From: Acidianus manzaensis
GTDB lineage: Archaea > Thermoproteota > Thermoprotei_A > Sulfolobales > Sulfolobaceae
NCBI RefSeq assembly: GCF_002116695.1
Contig: NZ_CP020477.1
Span: forward strand, 2,623,464-2,687,463
Length of the DNA: 64,000 bases
Direction of reading: 5' to 3'
A program made the position numbers and the translations under genes. Positions 44,602 through 53,716 of this stretch are shown here, in pieces (the stretch's first letter is position 1; each line of letters starts with the position of its first letter). The notes under the pieces are model-generated. The model was not told the DNA's origin, made no database searches, and saw only the letters and a list, made by a program, of their open reading frames with translations.

Positions 44602-45159
44602 ATGACAGAAGAGAAGAGGGCTAATGCAGCACCCCTCGGATTATCAGGATTCGCACTAACAACACTAGTTTTAAGCTTATACAACGCAGGAATAATAACT
44701 TCCGGAGCAGGAACAGTAATAGGATTAGCAGCATTCTACGGAGGATTAGCACAACTACTAGCATCAATACTAGAATGGAGAGCAGGAAACACATTCGGAC
44801 TAGTAGCATTCTTCACATATGGAGCATTCTGGGAATGGTACTTCATATCATCACTAGGAATAATACCAATAACAAGCATAGGAGTAGGAATAACACTAAT
44901 AGCATTCGGAATATTCACACTAGCAATGTGGTTCGGAACACTAAAAACAAACATAGGACTATTCACAACATTCCTACTACTATGGATAACATTCTTCCTA
45001 CTAGGAGCAGGAGCAATGACAAGCAACACTACACTAACTCATGCCGGAGGATACGTAGGAATACTAACAGCAATAGCAGCATGGTACACAGGATTAGCAA
45101 CAGTAGTAGCAGAAAGCCTAGGAACAAAACCACCAGTAGGAAGAGCAATAATTAAGTAA
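44602..45159 (+). CDS. satP: GPR1/FUN34/YaaH-family acetate transporter
   Basis: A 185-residue protein with six membrane spans and the family signature [18 protein letters not shown] (consensus N-P-x-P-L-G-L) at residues 8-25. [22 protein letters not shown] follows in the second/third span region, then AFWEWYF. These proteins import acetate or succinate with protons. The divergent arrangement with acs supports acetate as substrate. Codon use is strikingly A-ending, consistent with high expression or a distinct history, but no other sign of transfer is visible. The symbol satP is by family and is tentative. Confidence 0.88.
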   Translation: MTEEKRANAAPLGLSGFALTTLVLSLYNAGIITSGAGTVIGLAAFYGGLAQLLASILEWRAGNTFGLVAFFTYGAFWEWYFISSLGIIPITSIGVGITLIAFGIFTLAMWFGTLKTNIGLFTTFLLLWITFFLLGAGAMTSNTTLTHAGGYVGILTAIAAWYTGLATVVAESLGTKPPVGRAIIK

Positions 45160-45267
45160 TTTTTTTAATTTTTTAAATAATATTACTAATATATGACACT
45201 GTTTAACTTCATCCTTTCAATCATAAGGTTTTTCTGATTTTTATAGAAGTAAATGCTAAACATGTTA

Positions 45268-45330
45268 ACTATATCTGAATAAAGCTATTCTCTCAAATAG
45301 ATCCGTAGAATAAGCATTAAGTAATCAAAA
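45268..45330 (+). repeat. Short interspersed element, copy 17 (very worn)
   Basis: TATATCTGAATAAAGCTATTC ... AATAAGCATTAAGTAATCAAA when read in pieces; the ends are gone. Confidence 0.4.
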
Positions 45331-45371
45331 TAAACGTAATTGAAAAACAAAGAAAAAAATTGTTAACTTTT

Positions 45372-46409
45372 TTATTGTCCTGCCGGAGAATAAGGCTTAG
45401 TTATTTTTCTTCCTAATTCTACTATTGTAGTTAATAATATAAATATTGAAGTTACTAGCAATAAAATTCCTGCTGGTATATCTATTGCTCCTGCTGCAAA
45501 TAAAGTATACGCTCCTCCAGCTACGTATCCTGGCAATCCTGTAGTAGATGGTACTCCAGAAGATATTACAACAGCACCCAGCACTAGAACACCTATACTA
45601 AATAGTAGTGATGTTATATTTAGCAAAAGTTTGTTAATAATCGATATTATTTGATATCTACTAAATGGTTTAATGTATAATGTTATTACAAATAGTATCA
45701 TTGACACAAAACCTAGATAATAGTATGAATTTGCCGATAATAATCCTGCAAATCTATTTGCTCCACCATAAGTTGAAGAAATCGATATAAAGTACAGTAT
45801 TCCTGCAACTAATCCAAAAGTAATTCCAGTATATGAAGTATATAGTGAATTAGATCTGAATAAGAACATTGATACTAAAAGGAAAACAGCAGCAATTACA
45901 GCTTCAACTCCTGCTCCTATAGCTGAAGAACCCTCTATGAAATTGAAAACACCCAATAATATCATGTATAGGAATCCTAGTATAGATAATATGAAAATAA
46001 CACCTCCAGATATACTCCTTTTAATGCTACTCATTAGTAAAAATAATCCAATAAGCAAGTAGATTATGTAGTCTCCTAAAGATACGCCGCCTACTGCTGC
46101 GGATTTACCACCTATTTTAATTAAAGATATTGAAAAGGATAATATGAACCCTATAGATATTAATATTATAGCTATTGAATATAATAATCCACCAGGTAAC
46201 AATAACTTAGGAGATATCTCATTAAATTTCTGAACATTAATTGTTGGAGGTTGGTTAGATGGCATTGGCTGATTAAATGGCTGATTGAATTGGACTGGCT
46301 GATTAGCTGGTTGTGTTTGCTGTAGTGTACTAAAATCAAATCCACATTTCATGCAGAACCTTGCGTCATCCGGATTTGGAGCCCCACATTTTGGACAATA
46401 CTTAGTCAT
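45372..46409 (-). CDS. Zinc-ribbon multi-span membrane protein
   Basis: A 345-residue protein. It begins with a zinc ribbon, C5-x2-C8 and C19-x2-C22, of the same spacing as the protein at 9674-10204. A Gln/Pro/Asn-rich linker (NQPVQFNQPFNQPMPSNQP) spans about residues 33-62. From residue 70 about eight to nine membrane spans fill the rest. This plan (zinc ribbon, flexible linker, many spans) is common among uncharacterised Sulfolobales membrane proteins. No transport signature is visible. It is transcribed alone. Confidence 0.7.
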   Translation of the reverse strand: MTKYCPKCGAPNPDDARFCMKCGFDFSTLQQTQPANQPVQFNQPFNQPMPSNQPPTINVQKFNEISPKLLLPGGLLYSIAIILISIGFILSFSISLIKIGGKSAAVGGVSLGDYIIYLLIGLFLLMSSIKRSISGGVIFILSILGFLYMILLGVFNFIEGSSAIGAGVEAVIAAVFLLVSMFLFRSNSLYTSYTGITFGLVAGILYFISISSTYGGANRFAGLLSANSYYYLGFVSMILFVITLYIKPFSRYQIISIINKLLLNITSLLFSIGVLVLGAVVISSGVPSTTGLPGYVAGGAYTLFAAGAIDIPAGILLLVTSIFILLTTIVELGRKITKPYSPAGQ

Positions 46410-46552
46410 TATATTTCTGTTGAGTAGTCTATATTTTAAAGTTTACTTTGAGTCAAAACATAATGAGAAAATGACTCTTTATATTTTTAATTAAAATTTT
46501 AACTGATAGCATTATTTTTCAAAATTAGAAAACTTGATAGCTTTTTAACATT

Positions 46553-46611
46553 ACTGGGGGTTAAGGGGGCGGAAGTCTCATCAGAAGTTGGGGATGAATA
46601 GCCCCCTTATA
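46553..46611 (+). ncRNA. G+C-rich stem-loop, part of a structured element
   Basis: A 9-bp stem taagggggc/gccccctta (46562-46570 with 46601-46609) encloses an inner tcatc/gatga pairing. Its agtctcatc (46575-46583) is also complementary to gatgagact in the next structured piece (46681-46690). It may be one arm of a longer RNA or the left end of a mobile element. Confidence 0.4.
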
Positions 46612-46649
46612 GAAAAATTATAAGTCATAAGTAATTATTTTTTATTCAG

Positions 46650-46812
46650 TCATGCTTGGCTGAAAGAGCTGGCTGATGAGGGATGAGACTGCCTGATTGC
46701 CTGTGGAGGGAAAACCTCTACTGTACGTTTGCGTATAGCAAGTTTCCCCAGAGAAGCAGGAAATCCTCATCGCGAGGTGGGGATGCTTCGTCGTAAGGGC
46801 GGAGTAGTTCAC
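46650..46812 (+). ncRNA. G+C-rich structured segment resembling an IS200/IS605 right end (omega-RNA-like)
   Basis: About 160 bases near 50% G+C in a far more A+T-rich region, with hairpins such as gagg-gaaaa-cctc (about 46706-46718) and cctc-atcgc-gagg (about 46766-46778). It ends AAGGGCGGAGTAGTTCAC. As I recall, such an end is typical of IS200/IS605 (TnpB) elements, where it carries the guide RNA scaffold. No TnpB gene is present, so this would be a solo remnant or a non-autonomous derivative. It is not RNase P or SRP RNA by the motifs I know. Confidence 0.45.
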
Positions 46813-46845
46813 AATAAGCACTTCTTCCTTCGTTTTTTTTTCTTC

Positions 46846-47445
46846 TTATTTCTCATTAACTAAATTTGCTTCCACATTAAAAGACGAAAGGAATTTTCTT
46901 ATCTCCTCATGCTTAATAACAGCCATGTCAATATCCTTATAACTTTTCTCAATCTTCTTATTTAATTCATCCAATTTATTCCATATTCCCTTCTCTTTAA
47001 GATACTTTTTATGCTTAATTAATTGCTTTAAAGACTTGATAAAAGCTATCCTATCCAAATTTTCCTCATACTCACCTTCTAAGATTTTTATCTCATTTTC
47101 CACATTCTGCAATTCCTTTTCATACTTACTTTTAATTATTCCTTCGTTCTTTTTTACCTCTTCTTGCAACATTTTTCTTCTCTCGTACAACGAATTTAGT
47201 TTCCTCTCCTTTTCTTCGTTGTCCAGTATAACTTTGTTCTCCTCTTCTTCTAAATCCTCAATCTTTATCGAGTCAATAGACTTATGCTTATACCAGTAAA
47301 CGTAAAGAGATGCAAAAATAGAAAAGAAAGTTAACGAAGTAGCAACAGTAGGAAGTAAAGGCAAACTCATTACTGAAGATACAGCAGAAACTATGTTACC
47401 TGGAATTCCAAGCTTTTCATTTATTAAACTAATTATTTCACTCAT
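46846..47445 (-). CDS. Membrane-anchored coiled-coil protein of the ESCRT/Vps4-like cluster
   Basis: A 199-residue protein. A hydrophobic region at residues ~18-52 (IVSAVSSVMSLPLLPTVATS...) makes one or two membrane spans, and the remainder is a long charged coiled coil (about 58-175, KIEDLEEEENKVILDNEEKE). Its start overlaps the stop of the Vps4-like ATPase gene by 4 bases, so the two are translationally linked. It may anchor the ATPase or the filament at the membrane (inference). I know no named family. Confidence 0.65.
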   Translation of the reverse strand: MSEIISLINEKLGIPGNIVSAVSSVMSLPLLPTVATSLTFFSIFASLYVYWYKHKSIDSIKIEDLEEEENKVILDNEEKERKLNSLYERRKMLQEEVKKNEGIIKSKYEKELQNVENEIKILEGEYEENLDRIAFIKSLKQLIKHKKYLKEKGIWNKLDELNKKIEKSYKDIDMAVIKHEEIRKFLSSFNVEANLVNEK

Positions 47446-48554
47446 GACGAACCATGCCCCTCATTCCATTCTTCATACTTTTTAATCATTTCCTTTGAGA
47501 CAGAAGGCTTAGTCTCTTCAATAGCTTGAAAGAGCTCCTCCCTTTTTATTTTTCCTATTTTAATCTCTTTTACATTATCGTCAACTTGAGGATTCAATCT
47601 CCTAATCATTAACATCACCGCCTTCCTACAAATATGAGAAATTTCTCTTCCAGTATATCCTTCAGTCTTTTCAGCTAACTCATCATAATTACCTTCAATT
47701 TCAAAACCCCTCTTCTCTAACTCTAGTTTAAATATTCCTTTCCTTCCTTCAAAATCTGGAGGAGGAACGTACACTCTATAATCAAACCTATTTACAATCG
47801 CTTCATCCAAAGCCCATGGTCTATTAGTTCCAGCAATAATCATAACTAAGTCAGAAGATTTCTTAAAACCATCCATTTCAATAAGCAACTTTTGAAGCAA
47901 ACCAGTCCCAACGTTTTGACCTTCTTCCCTACTAATAGTCATAGAATCAATCTCATCAAAAAATATAAGAGAAGGAGCCTTTTCTCTGGCCAAGGAAAAC
48001 AGAGCATCAATAGTCTTAGGAGCATCGCCAACGTACTTAGATAAAATTTTTGATATATCAGCATTAAAAAAGGTAGCGTGAATGGAATTTGAAGCCGCAG
48101 AAGCTAAAAGAGTCTTTCCTGTTCCAGGAGGACCAAAAAGCAGAACAGAACGAGGAGGATCTAATTTTACTGGCTTATCTGGCTTAGCTCTAGCCATAAT
48201 TACAGCTCTTTTTAAGAGATCCTTTACGTTATCTAAACCAACAATATCATCCCATGTTAAATCAGTCTTCTCCATCATTGATTCTGCAATACTTTCGTAA
48301 TCAGTTTCTTCTCCACCTTCTGTAACTACTTTTTTAGGCTTAGCTTTTCTCCTATATTCCTCAGCTTTTTTAGCGTAAAGTTCTTTACTACTAGGCGATT
48401 TAGCTGCGCTTGACGCCTTCTCATAAAGAATAGCAATTTTTTCATACGTTTTCCTAGCGTTTTCAATATCTCCAGAATCCTCATAATTTTCTGCTTGTTT
48501 TTCTAAATTTTTTATTTCATTTAAATACAAAAAATCTAAAGACATAAAAAACAC
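47442..48554 (-). CDS. Vps4/CdvC-like AAA ATPase (second, non-canonical copy)
   Basis: A 370-residue AAA ATPase. Residues ~5-75 form a three-helix MIT-like domain (YLNEIKNLEKQAENYEDSGD). The AAA domain has DIVGLDNVKDLLKRAV, Walker A GPPGTGKT (141-148), Walker B FFDEID (198-203) and AGTNRPWALDEAIVNRF. The C-terminus KPSVSKEMIKKYEEW is the typical terminal helix of Vps4/CdvC. Compared with what I remember of canonical CdvC it is diverged, and its neighbours are not cdvA and cdvB, so it is a paralogue. It should remodel or disassemble filaments such as the product of the gene just upstream. The start could also be the ATG three codons in. Confidence 0.85.
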   Translation of the reverse strand: MFFMSLDFLYLNEIKNLEKQAENYEDSGDIENARKTYEKIAILYEKASSAAKSPSSKELYAKKAEEYRRKAKPKKVVTEGGEETDYESIAESMMEKTDLTWDDIVGLDNVKDLLKRAVIMARAKPDKPVKLDPPRSVLLFGPPGTGKTLLASAASNSIHATFFNADISKILSKYVGDAPKTIDALFSLAREKAPSLIFFDEIDSMTISREEGQNVGTGLLQKLLIEMDGFKKSSDLVMIIAGTNRPWALDEAIVNRFDYRVYVPPPDFEGRKGIFKLELEKRGFEIEGNYDELAEKTEGYTGREISHICRKAVMLMIRRLNPQVDDNVKEIKIGKIKREELFQAIEETKPSVSKEMIKKYEEWNEGHGSS

Positions 48555-49145
48555 TTAATTTTCTTCTTCCTTCTTTGTAGTAACTTCCTTCGTTGCGTCC
48601 TCTGGTTTCTTCTCTCCTTTTTCTACAGCATTCATTGCCTCTAAAATCTCTTTTTCATCAGAAGACAATTCTTCTCCTTCTACTTCTGGAGATTGAGCAT
48701 TATATATTCCTCTCAATTTGTTCAAAATTTCCTCATCAGATACTTTTTGATCTGATAACCATTTTTCTAACGTTTCCTCACTTACGTTATTTATTAGCTG
48801 ATCCCACACTTTTGAATTATACGTTTTTTCAGCCTTTTCCTTTAATCTTTCAATTTTATATAGAACTCCCAATCTTAAGTTAACTTCCTTTAAATCCTTC
48901 TCGATATCAGCAATCCTATCCTTTATATTCTTAATTTTAGTAGCATTAAGCCTTTTCGTTGACTCTGATTTTCCTATAGAATCTTGAAATAATTTTGTTG
49001 CCTCTTTCTCCAATTCGTCTCTCTGTGCTTCCAATTTCTTCTGTTGTAATTCTAAGTAAGTAATCTCTTTCTTTATTTCATCTAACTTAACGTTCTTTAA
49101 TACATTCTTAGCTCCATCCTTTTTGAATACGTCAAATATTCCCAT
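48555..49145 (-). CDS. Helical filament-type protein, possibly ESCRT-III-like
   Basis: A 196-residue, highly charged, all-helical protein. MGIFDVFKKDGAKNVLKNVK starts with a short amphipathic basic segment. A long helical hairpin follows (about residues 20-115, LDEIKKEITYLELQQKKLEA ... IKNIKDRIADIEKDL), then an acidic C-terminal tail with EKWLSDQKVSDEEIL. This layout resembles ESCRT-III/PspA-type membrane-remodelling proteins, and the acidic tail could contact the MIT domain of the Vps4-like ATPase, whose gene begins at the next base. The assignment is structural inference, without sequence signature. Confidence 0.5.
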   Translation of the reverse strand: MGIFDVFKKDGAKNVLKNVKLDEIKKEITYLELQQKKLEAQRDELEKEATKLFQDSIGKSESTKRLNATKIKNIKDRIADIEKDLKEVNLRLGVLYKIERLKEKAEKTYNSKVWDQLINNVSEETLEKWLSDQKVSDEEILNKLRGIYNAQSPEVEGEELSSDEKEILEAMNAVEKGEKKPEDATKEVTTKKEEEN

Positions 49146-49284
49146 AATCCTCTAGAAAACTATACTCATCCAACTATTTATACTTTTCTCCGTTTTGGAG
49201 AAAAAGAAGAATAGGCAAAAAAGAATATATTCGCTTAGTTCAAAAAAGGAAAAATAAATAAATGAGCAAAACAACTAATAACTA
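49146..49284. promoter_or_regulatory. Divergent promoter of the ESCRT/Vps4-like cluster
   Basis: 139 bases separate the two divergent operons. On the left strand, the TATA-like aaagtataaatag lies about 25 bases before the start at 49145. On the right strand, gaaaaataaataaatgagc lies about 30 bases before 49285. Confidence 0.5.
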
Positions 49285-49791
49285 ATGTACTTTCTTCAAG
49301 TTTACTACAGGAACGATAACGAAAGAAAAAGATTAGACTATATAATAAATAAATGGAATAACAAAGTAAGCAAACTAGACGGATACTTACTTAAAATAGA
49401 CGACGAAACAACCTACAAAGAGATCTTCAACGAAATATCATCAAAATTTCCTCCAGAATTAATAAAATCTTATAAAGCAGAAGAATTAGAAGTCAAACCA
49501 CAAACCATTCAAGAAACTAAAACTTACCTCCTAAATAAAAGCTTACATGATACAAAAACATTTTTAAACTTTATAATTGCAAAAAATAAGGGAATTTACC
49601 TAGGAAAAACAGAAGAAGCTGACATTTACGACATCTATACAAGAAAAGGAATAGTAAGAACATTCGTTGCCTTGAAAGGAGATACAAACAAAACACAAAT
49701 AATTCTCTCATATGAAGGAACAAAAGAAGCTGTAAATAAAATTGAAGAAGAAATAGAAAAAGAAATAAAAATCTTTGAAGAAATAAGGTGA
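49285..49791 (+). CDS. Hypothetical protein, first gene of the operon divergent from the Vps4-like cluster
   Basis: A 168-residue soluble alpha/beta protein (MYFLQVYYRNDNERKRLDYI; IYLGKTEEADIYDIYTRKGI; TQIILSYEGTKEAVNKIEEE). I do not recognise a family. Its stop codon overlaps the GTG start of the 609-residue coiled-coil gene (GTGA), so the two products are made together and may form a complex. It shares a divergent promoter region with the ESCRT/Vps4-like operon. Confidence 0.6.
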   Translation: MYFLQVYYRNDNERKRLDYIINKWNNKVSKLDGYLLKIDDETTYKEIFNEISSKFPPELIKSYKAEELEVKPQTIQETKTYLLNKSLHDTKTFLNFIIAKNKGIYLGKTEEADIYDIYTRKGIVRTFVALKGDTNKTQIILSYEGTKEAVNKIEEEIEKEIKIFEEIR

Positions 49792-51617
49792 CTAAAACGC
49801 AAAACTGCGATGAAACATTTCAAGATGTTGTAGAATTTTCAAGAAAAGACTTAATAGAAATAGAATCAATGCCAATAGAAGAAAGAATACTTAAGTACAA
49901 TCAACTAAAACAGAATAGAAGAGAATACGAACAGACTTGCACAAAAAATCTAACATTCAACGAAAAAGCCAACAGACTAGGATACTTTGACATAGCCTTA
50001 TTAAGAATATCCTACACATTAAAAGACCAAGGAATAGCAAAAGACTTTACCCAAGACGAATACGAAGCATTTTCAAAACTAAACCAATTTATAAATCTAG
50101 ACTACGTAACTCCCGAAGAAATAGCTACCGCTTTATTTAACAAAAAAGGAAAAATCTACGACATAGTCAAAAAATGGTACGAAGAACAAATGTACGAATT
50201 CGAAAAAATGATAGATCCAGAAGGAAAAAAAGTAAGACAAACATTAGCAACAGCCCTAAGACACGAATACTTACTCAGATTCGAAAAAATAAAAAAAGGA
50301 ATAATTGAGTACTTCAACAAAGATCCAGGAGCACCAAAAGAACTATTCTCAGAATACGAAGACGTAATAAGAAAAGAATACGAAGCAGAAATGGAAAGAA
50401 TAAAAATAGAAGAAAACACAAGAAGAATAGCAGAACAGAAAAATGCCGAATTAGAAAGACAAATTGAAGAATTAAGAGAAGAAAGAGAAAAATTGGATCA
50501 ATATCTATCATCTTACGGAGCAAAAGGACAAGACTTACAATCAAAAATAAATGCCGTAATCTCATCACTTCAAAATAATTTGAGACAACTATTAGATGAA
50601 AAAAGAAAATTAGAACAAGAAAAGAATAATTTACTAGAAATGTTAAACTCAGCTAAAAACCAAACAAAAGCAGTAATAGAAGCAGAAATAAAAAGATACG
50701 AAGATACCAACAAAGACCTAGAAAATAAAATAGCACAATTACAGAATGCATTATCTCAAATGCAATTAGAAAAAAATGCACTACAAGAAAAAATTGAAGA
50801 CATAAAGAACGCTTCATCATCTTCTATAGCAATAAAATTCGACGAAGCAAGAATAATGGAAGTAAACTTCATAGGAAGATTCGAAACAAAAATAAACCAG
50901 CCAAGAAAATACTTTGACCCAATAAGAAAAGAAGAATTCGAAATGAAAAAACCTAGTACAGTGTATAAATCAGAAGAAACAGCAAAACTTTTAATCCCAC
51001 CACAAGACATACCAAAATACCCTCACAATACAGAAATAACATGCATAATGAGAAAAAACAGAATACTAAGAGAAGACCTAGAAGTAATAGTAAAAGCAAA
51101 ATTCCTCAGTCACTTAGAAAACTTTACAAAAACATTCTACGATAATAAAACAATAGGATTATCAGACATACTACCTTATTTAGACCAAGCAATAGAAGAA
51201 GCAAGAAAAGGAAAAGTACTATACGTAATAGGAATAGCCTCTCCCACAGGCTTTTCCGAAGAACTAACAAAATACGTTAACTCAGACGATTTCTACAGAA
51301 ACTTCACCTCATATTACGTTACCATGTGTCTAGTAAACCTACTAACAGGAGAAATTATTTACAACAAAATGGACGAAAAAATAAAAGATTACATAGACTT
51401 ATTCGAACCACAACTAGAAAATGAAAAAATACAAAAACTAAAAGAAGAAGTAAAACACTACCTACTCCTAGATGGATACATAACATTAAGCAAAGCCATA
51501 GAAAAAACAAACTCATCCCAAATATTAATGAAAAGAGTATTCTACGAAATACAAAAAGAAGGAACAGCAAAAATATATGAAGAAAAACAAGACATAATAT
51601 TAAAAGTACAAAGCTAA
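49788..51617 (+). CDS. Large coiled-coil protein of the ESCRT/Vps4-like cluster
   Basis: A 609-residue protein starting at GTG 49788, which overlaps the previous stop. Residues ~1-190 are helical. About 190-345 is one long coiled coil (EEREKLDQYLSSYGAKGQDL ... LEKNALQEKIEDIKN). About 355-430 is beta-rich (RIMEVNFIGRFETKINQPRK). The end (about 540-605, HYLLLDGYITLSKAIEKTNS) resembles a winged helix, which in CdvB/ESCRT-III partners serves for docking. No membrane span. A scaffold or adaptor role in the same membrane process as the Vps4-like ATPase is an inference from position only. Confidence 0.6.
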   Translation: MTKTQNCDETFQDVVEFSRKDLIEIESMPIEERILKYNQLKQNRREYEQTCTKNLTFNEKANRLGYFDIALLRISYTLKDQGIAKDFTQDEYEAFSKLNQFINLDYVTPEEIATALFNKKGKIYDIVKKWYEEQMYEFEKMIDPEGKKVRQTLATALRHEYLLRFEKIKKGIIEYFNKDPGAPKELFSEYEDVIRKEYEAEMERIKIEENTRRIAEQKNAELERQIEELREEREKLDQYLSSYGAKGQDLQSKINAVISSLQNNLRQLLDEKRKLEQEKNNLLEMLNSAKNQTKAVIEAEIKRYEDTNKDLENKIAQLQNALSQMQLEKNALQEKIEDIKNASSSSIAIKFDEARIMEVNFIGRFETKINQPRKYFDPIRKEEFEMKKPSTVYKSEETAKLLIPPQDIPKYPHNTEITCIMRKNRILREDLEVIVKAKFLSHLENFTKTFYDNKTIGLSDILPYLDQAIEEARKGKVLYVIGIASPTGFSEELTKYVNSDDFYRNFTSYYVTMCLVNLLTGEIIYNKMDEKIKDYIDLFEPQLENEKIQKLKEEVKHYLLLDGYITLSKAIEKTNSSQILMKRVFYEIQKEGTAKIYEEKQDIILKVQS

Positions 51618-51648
51618 ACTTTTCATAAAAAAGAGATACATATAACTT

Positions 51649-51724
51649 AGTGTGTGAATCCGAAAATTAAGGCAATACTCTTGAACAGACAGCCGTTAAT
51701 AAGCGTTAACCAATCTACACGCTA
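51649..51724 (+). repeat. Short interspersed element, copy 18
   Basis: TAGTGTGTGAATCCGAAAA ... TCTACACGCTA, flanked by acatataact and acataatct (approximate duplication). Confidence 0.7.
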
Positions 51725-51747
51725 ACATAATCTTAAAAAAACATAAC

Positions 51748-51833
51748 TAGATTGTGGAATATCTGAAAATTAAGGTTTTTCTCTAAATCAGGACGTCTCG
51801 TAAAATCAACTTAAAGCATTAGGATACACACTA
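51748..51833 (+). repeat. Short interspersed element, copy 19, with perfect 9-bp target duplication
   Basis: TAGATTGTGGAATATCTG ... GATACACACTA between two copies of AAACATAAC (51739-51747 and 51834-51842). Confidence 0.92.
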
Positions 51834-51921
51834 AAACATAACATCAAAAATTTGTGATCACGATAATTAACGTTTTCCCATTTTCAGAGGATTCCTGAGA
51901 AGATACATAGCCAATAAACTA

Positions 51922-52010
51922 GCAGTTTGTGGAGTTCCCGGAAATTAATGCTATTCTCTATAGTAGAAATCCCTGCTGAATAAGCGTTAAAATGAAATAC
52001 TACACACATT
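51922..52010 (+). repeat. Short interspersed element, copy 20, with perfect 9-bp target duplication
   Basis: GCAGTTTGTGGAGTTCCC ... CTACACACATT between two copies of AATAAACTA (51913-51921 and 52011-52019); the exact edge is ambiguous by a few bases. Confidence 0.85.
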
Positions 52011-52075
52011 AATAAACTAATACAAAAAGCGAAATGCTTTTAACTTAGAAAAAAGAAAAGACTATATGATATTAA

Positions 52076-53140
52076 ATGTCATATGATAGTGAATTAAATG
52101 GAATAAAGAAATTAAGAACAGGAACACTATTCGAAATACTCTCTATGCTATTCCCTATAATATCAGTAGCTGTTATTCTTATTAGCATCCCAGCCTTCTC
52201 ATTGTCCACGATTAGTACCTCGTCTGGAAATTCAACTGCCCTTTCGAATACTCTAGCATCAGCTACTACAGTTCTAATTATAGCATCAGTTTTATTCATT
52301 CTTTCCCCAATCTTCCAGATTCTAGGAGTAATTTCTATGAGAAAAGGGTTTTCCATACTGAGAAATCTTGGCAGACCAGTAGGAACAGGTGAGACTGGGG
52401 CTACTCTTTACTTAGTAAGTTTATTACTGTTAGTTATTAGTCTCATCATAATAGTAATAACATCTATTTCTTTAATTTCCACTTCATCGTACAGTGATGC
52501 ATCGGCTGGTGTATTTTTAGGTCTATTTGCAGGTACAGGATTAGCTGTAGTTGCAGCTATTTTAGGTTTTATAGGCATAATCATGATTTCCATTGGTACC
52601 TATCAAGTTGGGGATACTTATAGAAAAGGAATAGTAGAAGTTGGAGGAATATTAGTTTTAGTGGGATTTTTATTATCATTCGCTTCCTTTTTAACTCTAG
52701 CTTTAAGCATAATATCCTTTATATTAATAATAATAGGATATATATTGGTCTACACAGGTTTAGGTGGTATATCATATAATATTACAAAAGGAATAATTCC
52801 AGTTCCTTATTCTCCACTAATAAATTACCAGCATCAATATTATAACCAACCTCAGTATCTACTATATCAAATAGGAGAAGGTACAATTACAAGTAATGGC
52901 AACGCTTATATAACCCTTTATTCTCAAACCCAGGCCATTATAATTTCTGCAGTGATACAAGGATATAATCTAATTTCAACATCTATAAACCCTGCAACGT
53001 TGGTTCCAGGTAATAATAATGTCACATTACATTTCAACAATTTATATAGCTTAATGCCTGGAACACAATATATATCCCTTACCATTAATGTTGGAGGAAA
53101 CATTGTTAATATTACAGCCAAAGCAGTATATCGACCCTAA
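52076..53140 (+). CDS. DUF973-type membrane protein with C-terminal beta domain
   Basis: A 354-residue protein with the N-terminal pattern of Sulfolobales DUF973 proteins (SELNGIKKLRTGTLFEILSM) and six or so spans up to about residue 240. A loop rich in Tyr/Gln/Pro follows (about 245-262), then a ~90-residue beta-rich domain (GNAYITLYSQTQAIIISAVI; TLVPGNNNVTLHF). The C-terminal domain is shared with the zinc-ribbon protein at 9674-10204, and a broken third copy lies just downstream at 53307-53493 on the other strand. Function unknown. It starts after a cluster of three short interspersed elements. Confidence 0.75.
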   Translation: MSYDSELNGIKKLRTGTLFEILSMLFPIISVAVILISIPAFSLSTISTSSGNSTALSNTLASATTVLIIASVLFILSPIFQILGVISMRKGFSILRNLGRPVGTGETGATLYLVSLLLLVISLIIIVITSISLISTSSYSDASAGVFLGLFAGTGLAVVAAILGFIGIIMISIGTYQVGDTYRKGIVEVGGILVLVGFLLSFASFLTLALSIISFILIIIGYILVYTGLGGISYNITKGIIPVPYSPLINYQHQYYNQPQYLLYQIGEGTITSNGNAYITLYSQTQAIIISAVIQGYNLISTSINPATLVPGNNNVTLHFNNLYSLMPGTQYISLTINVGGNIVNITAKAVYRP

Positions 53141-53173
53141 CTGTTTAAAAATTATTTTAAAAATTTTAGTTTC

Positions 53174-53249
53174 TGTACTATTTGAATACTTTACGTTGAT
53201 TCTACTATGGTCTGAGAAAAACCTAGATTTTCAAATACTCTATGAACTA
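53174..53249 (-). repeat. Short interspersed element, copy 21
   Basis: TGTACTATTTGAATACTTTACG ... CTCTATGAACTA when read in two pieces; diverged and slightly shortened. Confidence 0.55.
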
Positions 53250-53306
53250 TTAAAAATTTTCCTTATCTATAAAACTGAATCTGCTAGGTACTATATCTCT
53301 ATTTTA

Positions 53307-53493
53307 TTGCTTGATGCTTCTGCTGAAATCACGATATTGTAAGTAGCTTCTGGGCTTAAATCTAATGGATCTGAAAACGTTAAAATAACTTCAGTGTCTC
53401 CAATTAATAATTTTAGAAGAATATTTAGTCCCATCTTTTTTGCTGAAAATAAAGCTTGAGTTGCTGAATTCAGTTTTACTGTAGCATCACCGT
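53307..53493 (-). pseudogene. Broken copy of the DUF973-type C-terminal domain
   Basis: Read leftward: NGDATVKLNSATQALFSAKKMG then LIGDTEVILTFSDPLDLSPE and ATYNIVISAEAS, clearly related to the end of the protein at 52076-53140. The upstream part is missing and the frame has no start, so it is a remnant. A scrap of another frame (GLAEGGIVGLGGGMIGY, 53530-53585, + strand) next to it is probably more debris. Confidence 0.55.
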
Positions 53494-53628
53494 TTTGTCT
53501 TTATTGTTCATAAACCCATAGCAACAATAAAAGGTTTAGCAGAAGGAGGAATAGTAGGATTAGGTGGAGGAATGATAGGATATTGAAAAGGGATCTGAGA
53601 TTTTACCTAATTTCTTCTCTAATTAGTG

Positions 53629-53716
53629 TAGTTTGTGGATTATCTGAAAATTGAGGTTCTTCTCTTAATCAGACAGTCGTAAAATAAGCGTTAAGTATTC
53701 AAATGAATACACACTA
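53629..53716 (+). repeat. Short interspersed element, copy 22 (close to consensus)
   Basis: TAGTTTGTGGATTATCTGA ... AATACACACTA, flanked by taattagtg and taagtagtg (8 of 9 bases matching). Confidence 0.9.

Noticed and set aside
46650..46812. RNase P RNA or SRP RNA gene
   Set aside because: The conserved cores I know for these RNAs are not present; an IS200/IS605-type end is a better fit.
47442..49145. The canonical cdvABC cell-division cluster
   Set aside because: There is no recognisable CdvA or CdvB, and the ATPase sequence is diverged from the CdvC I remember; it is treated as a paralogous system.
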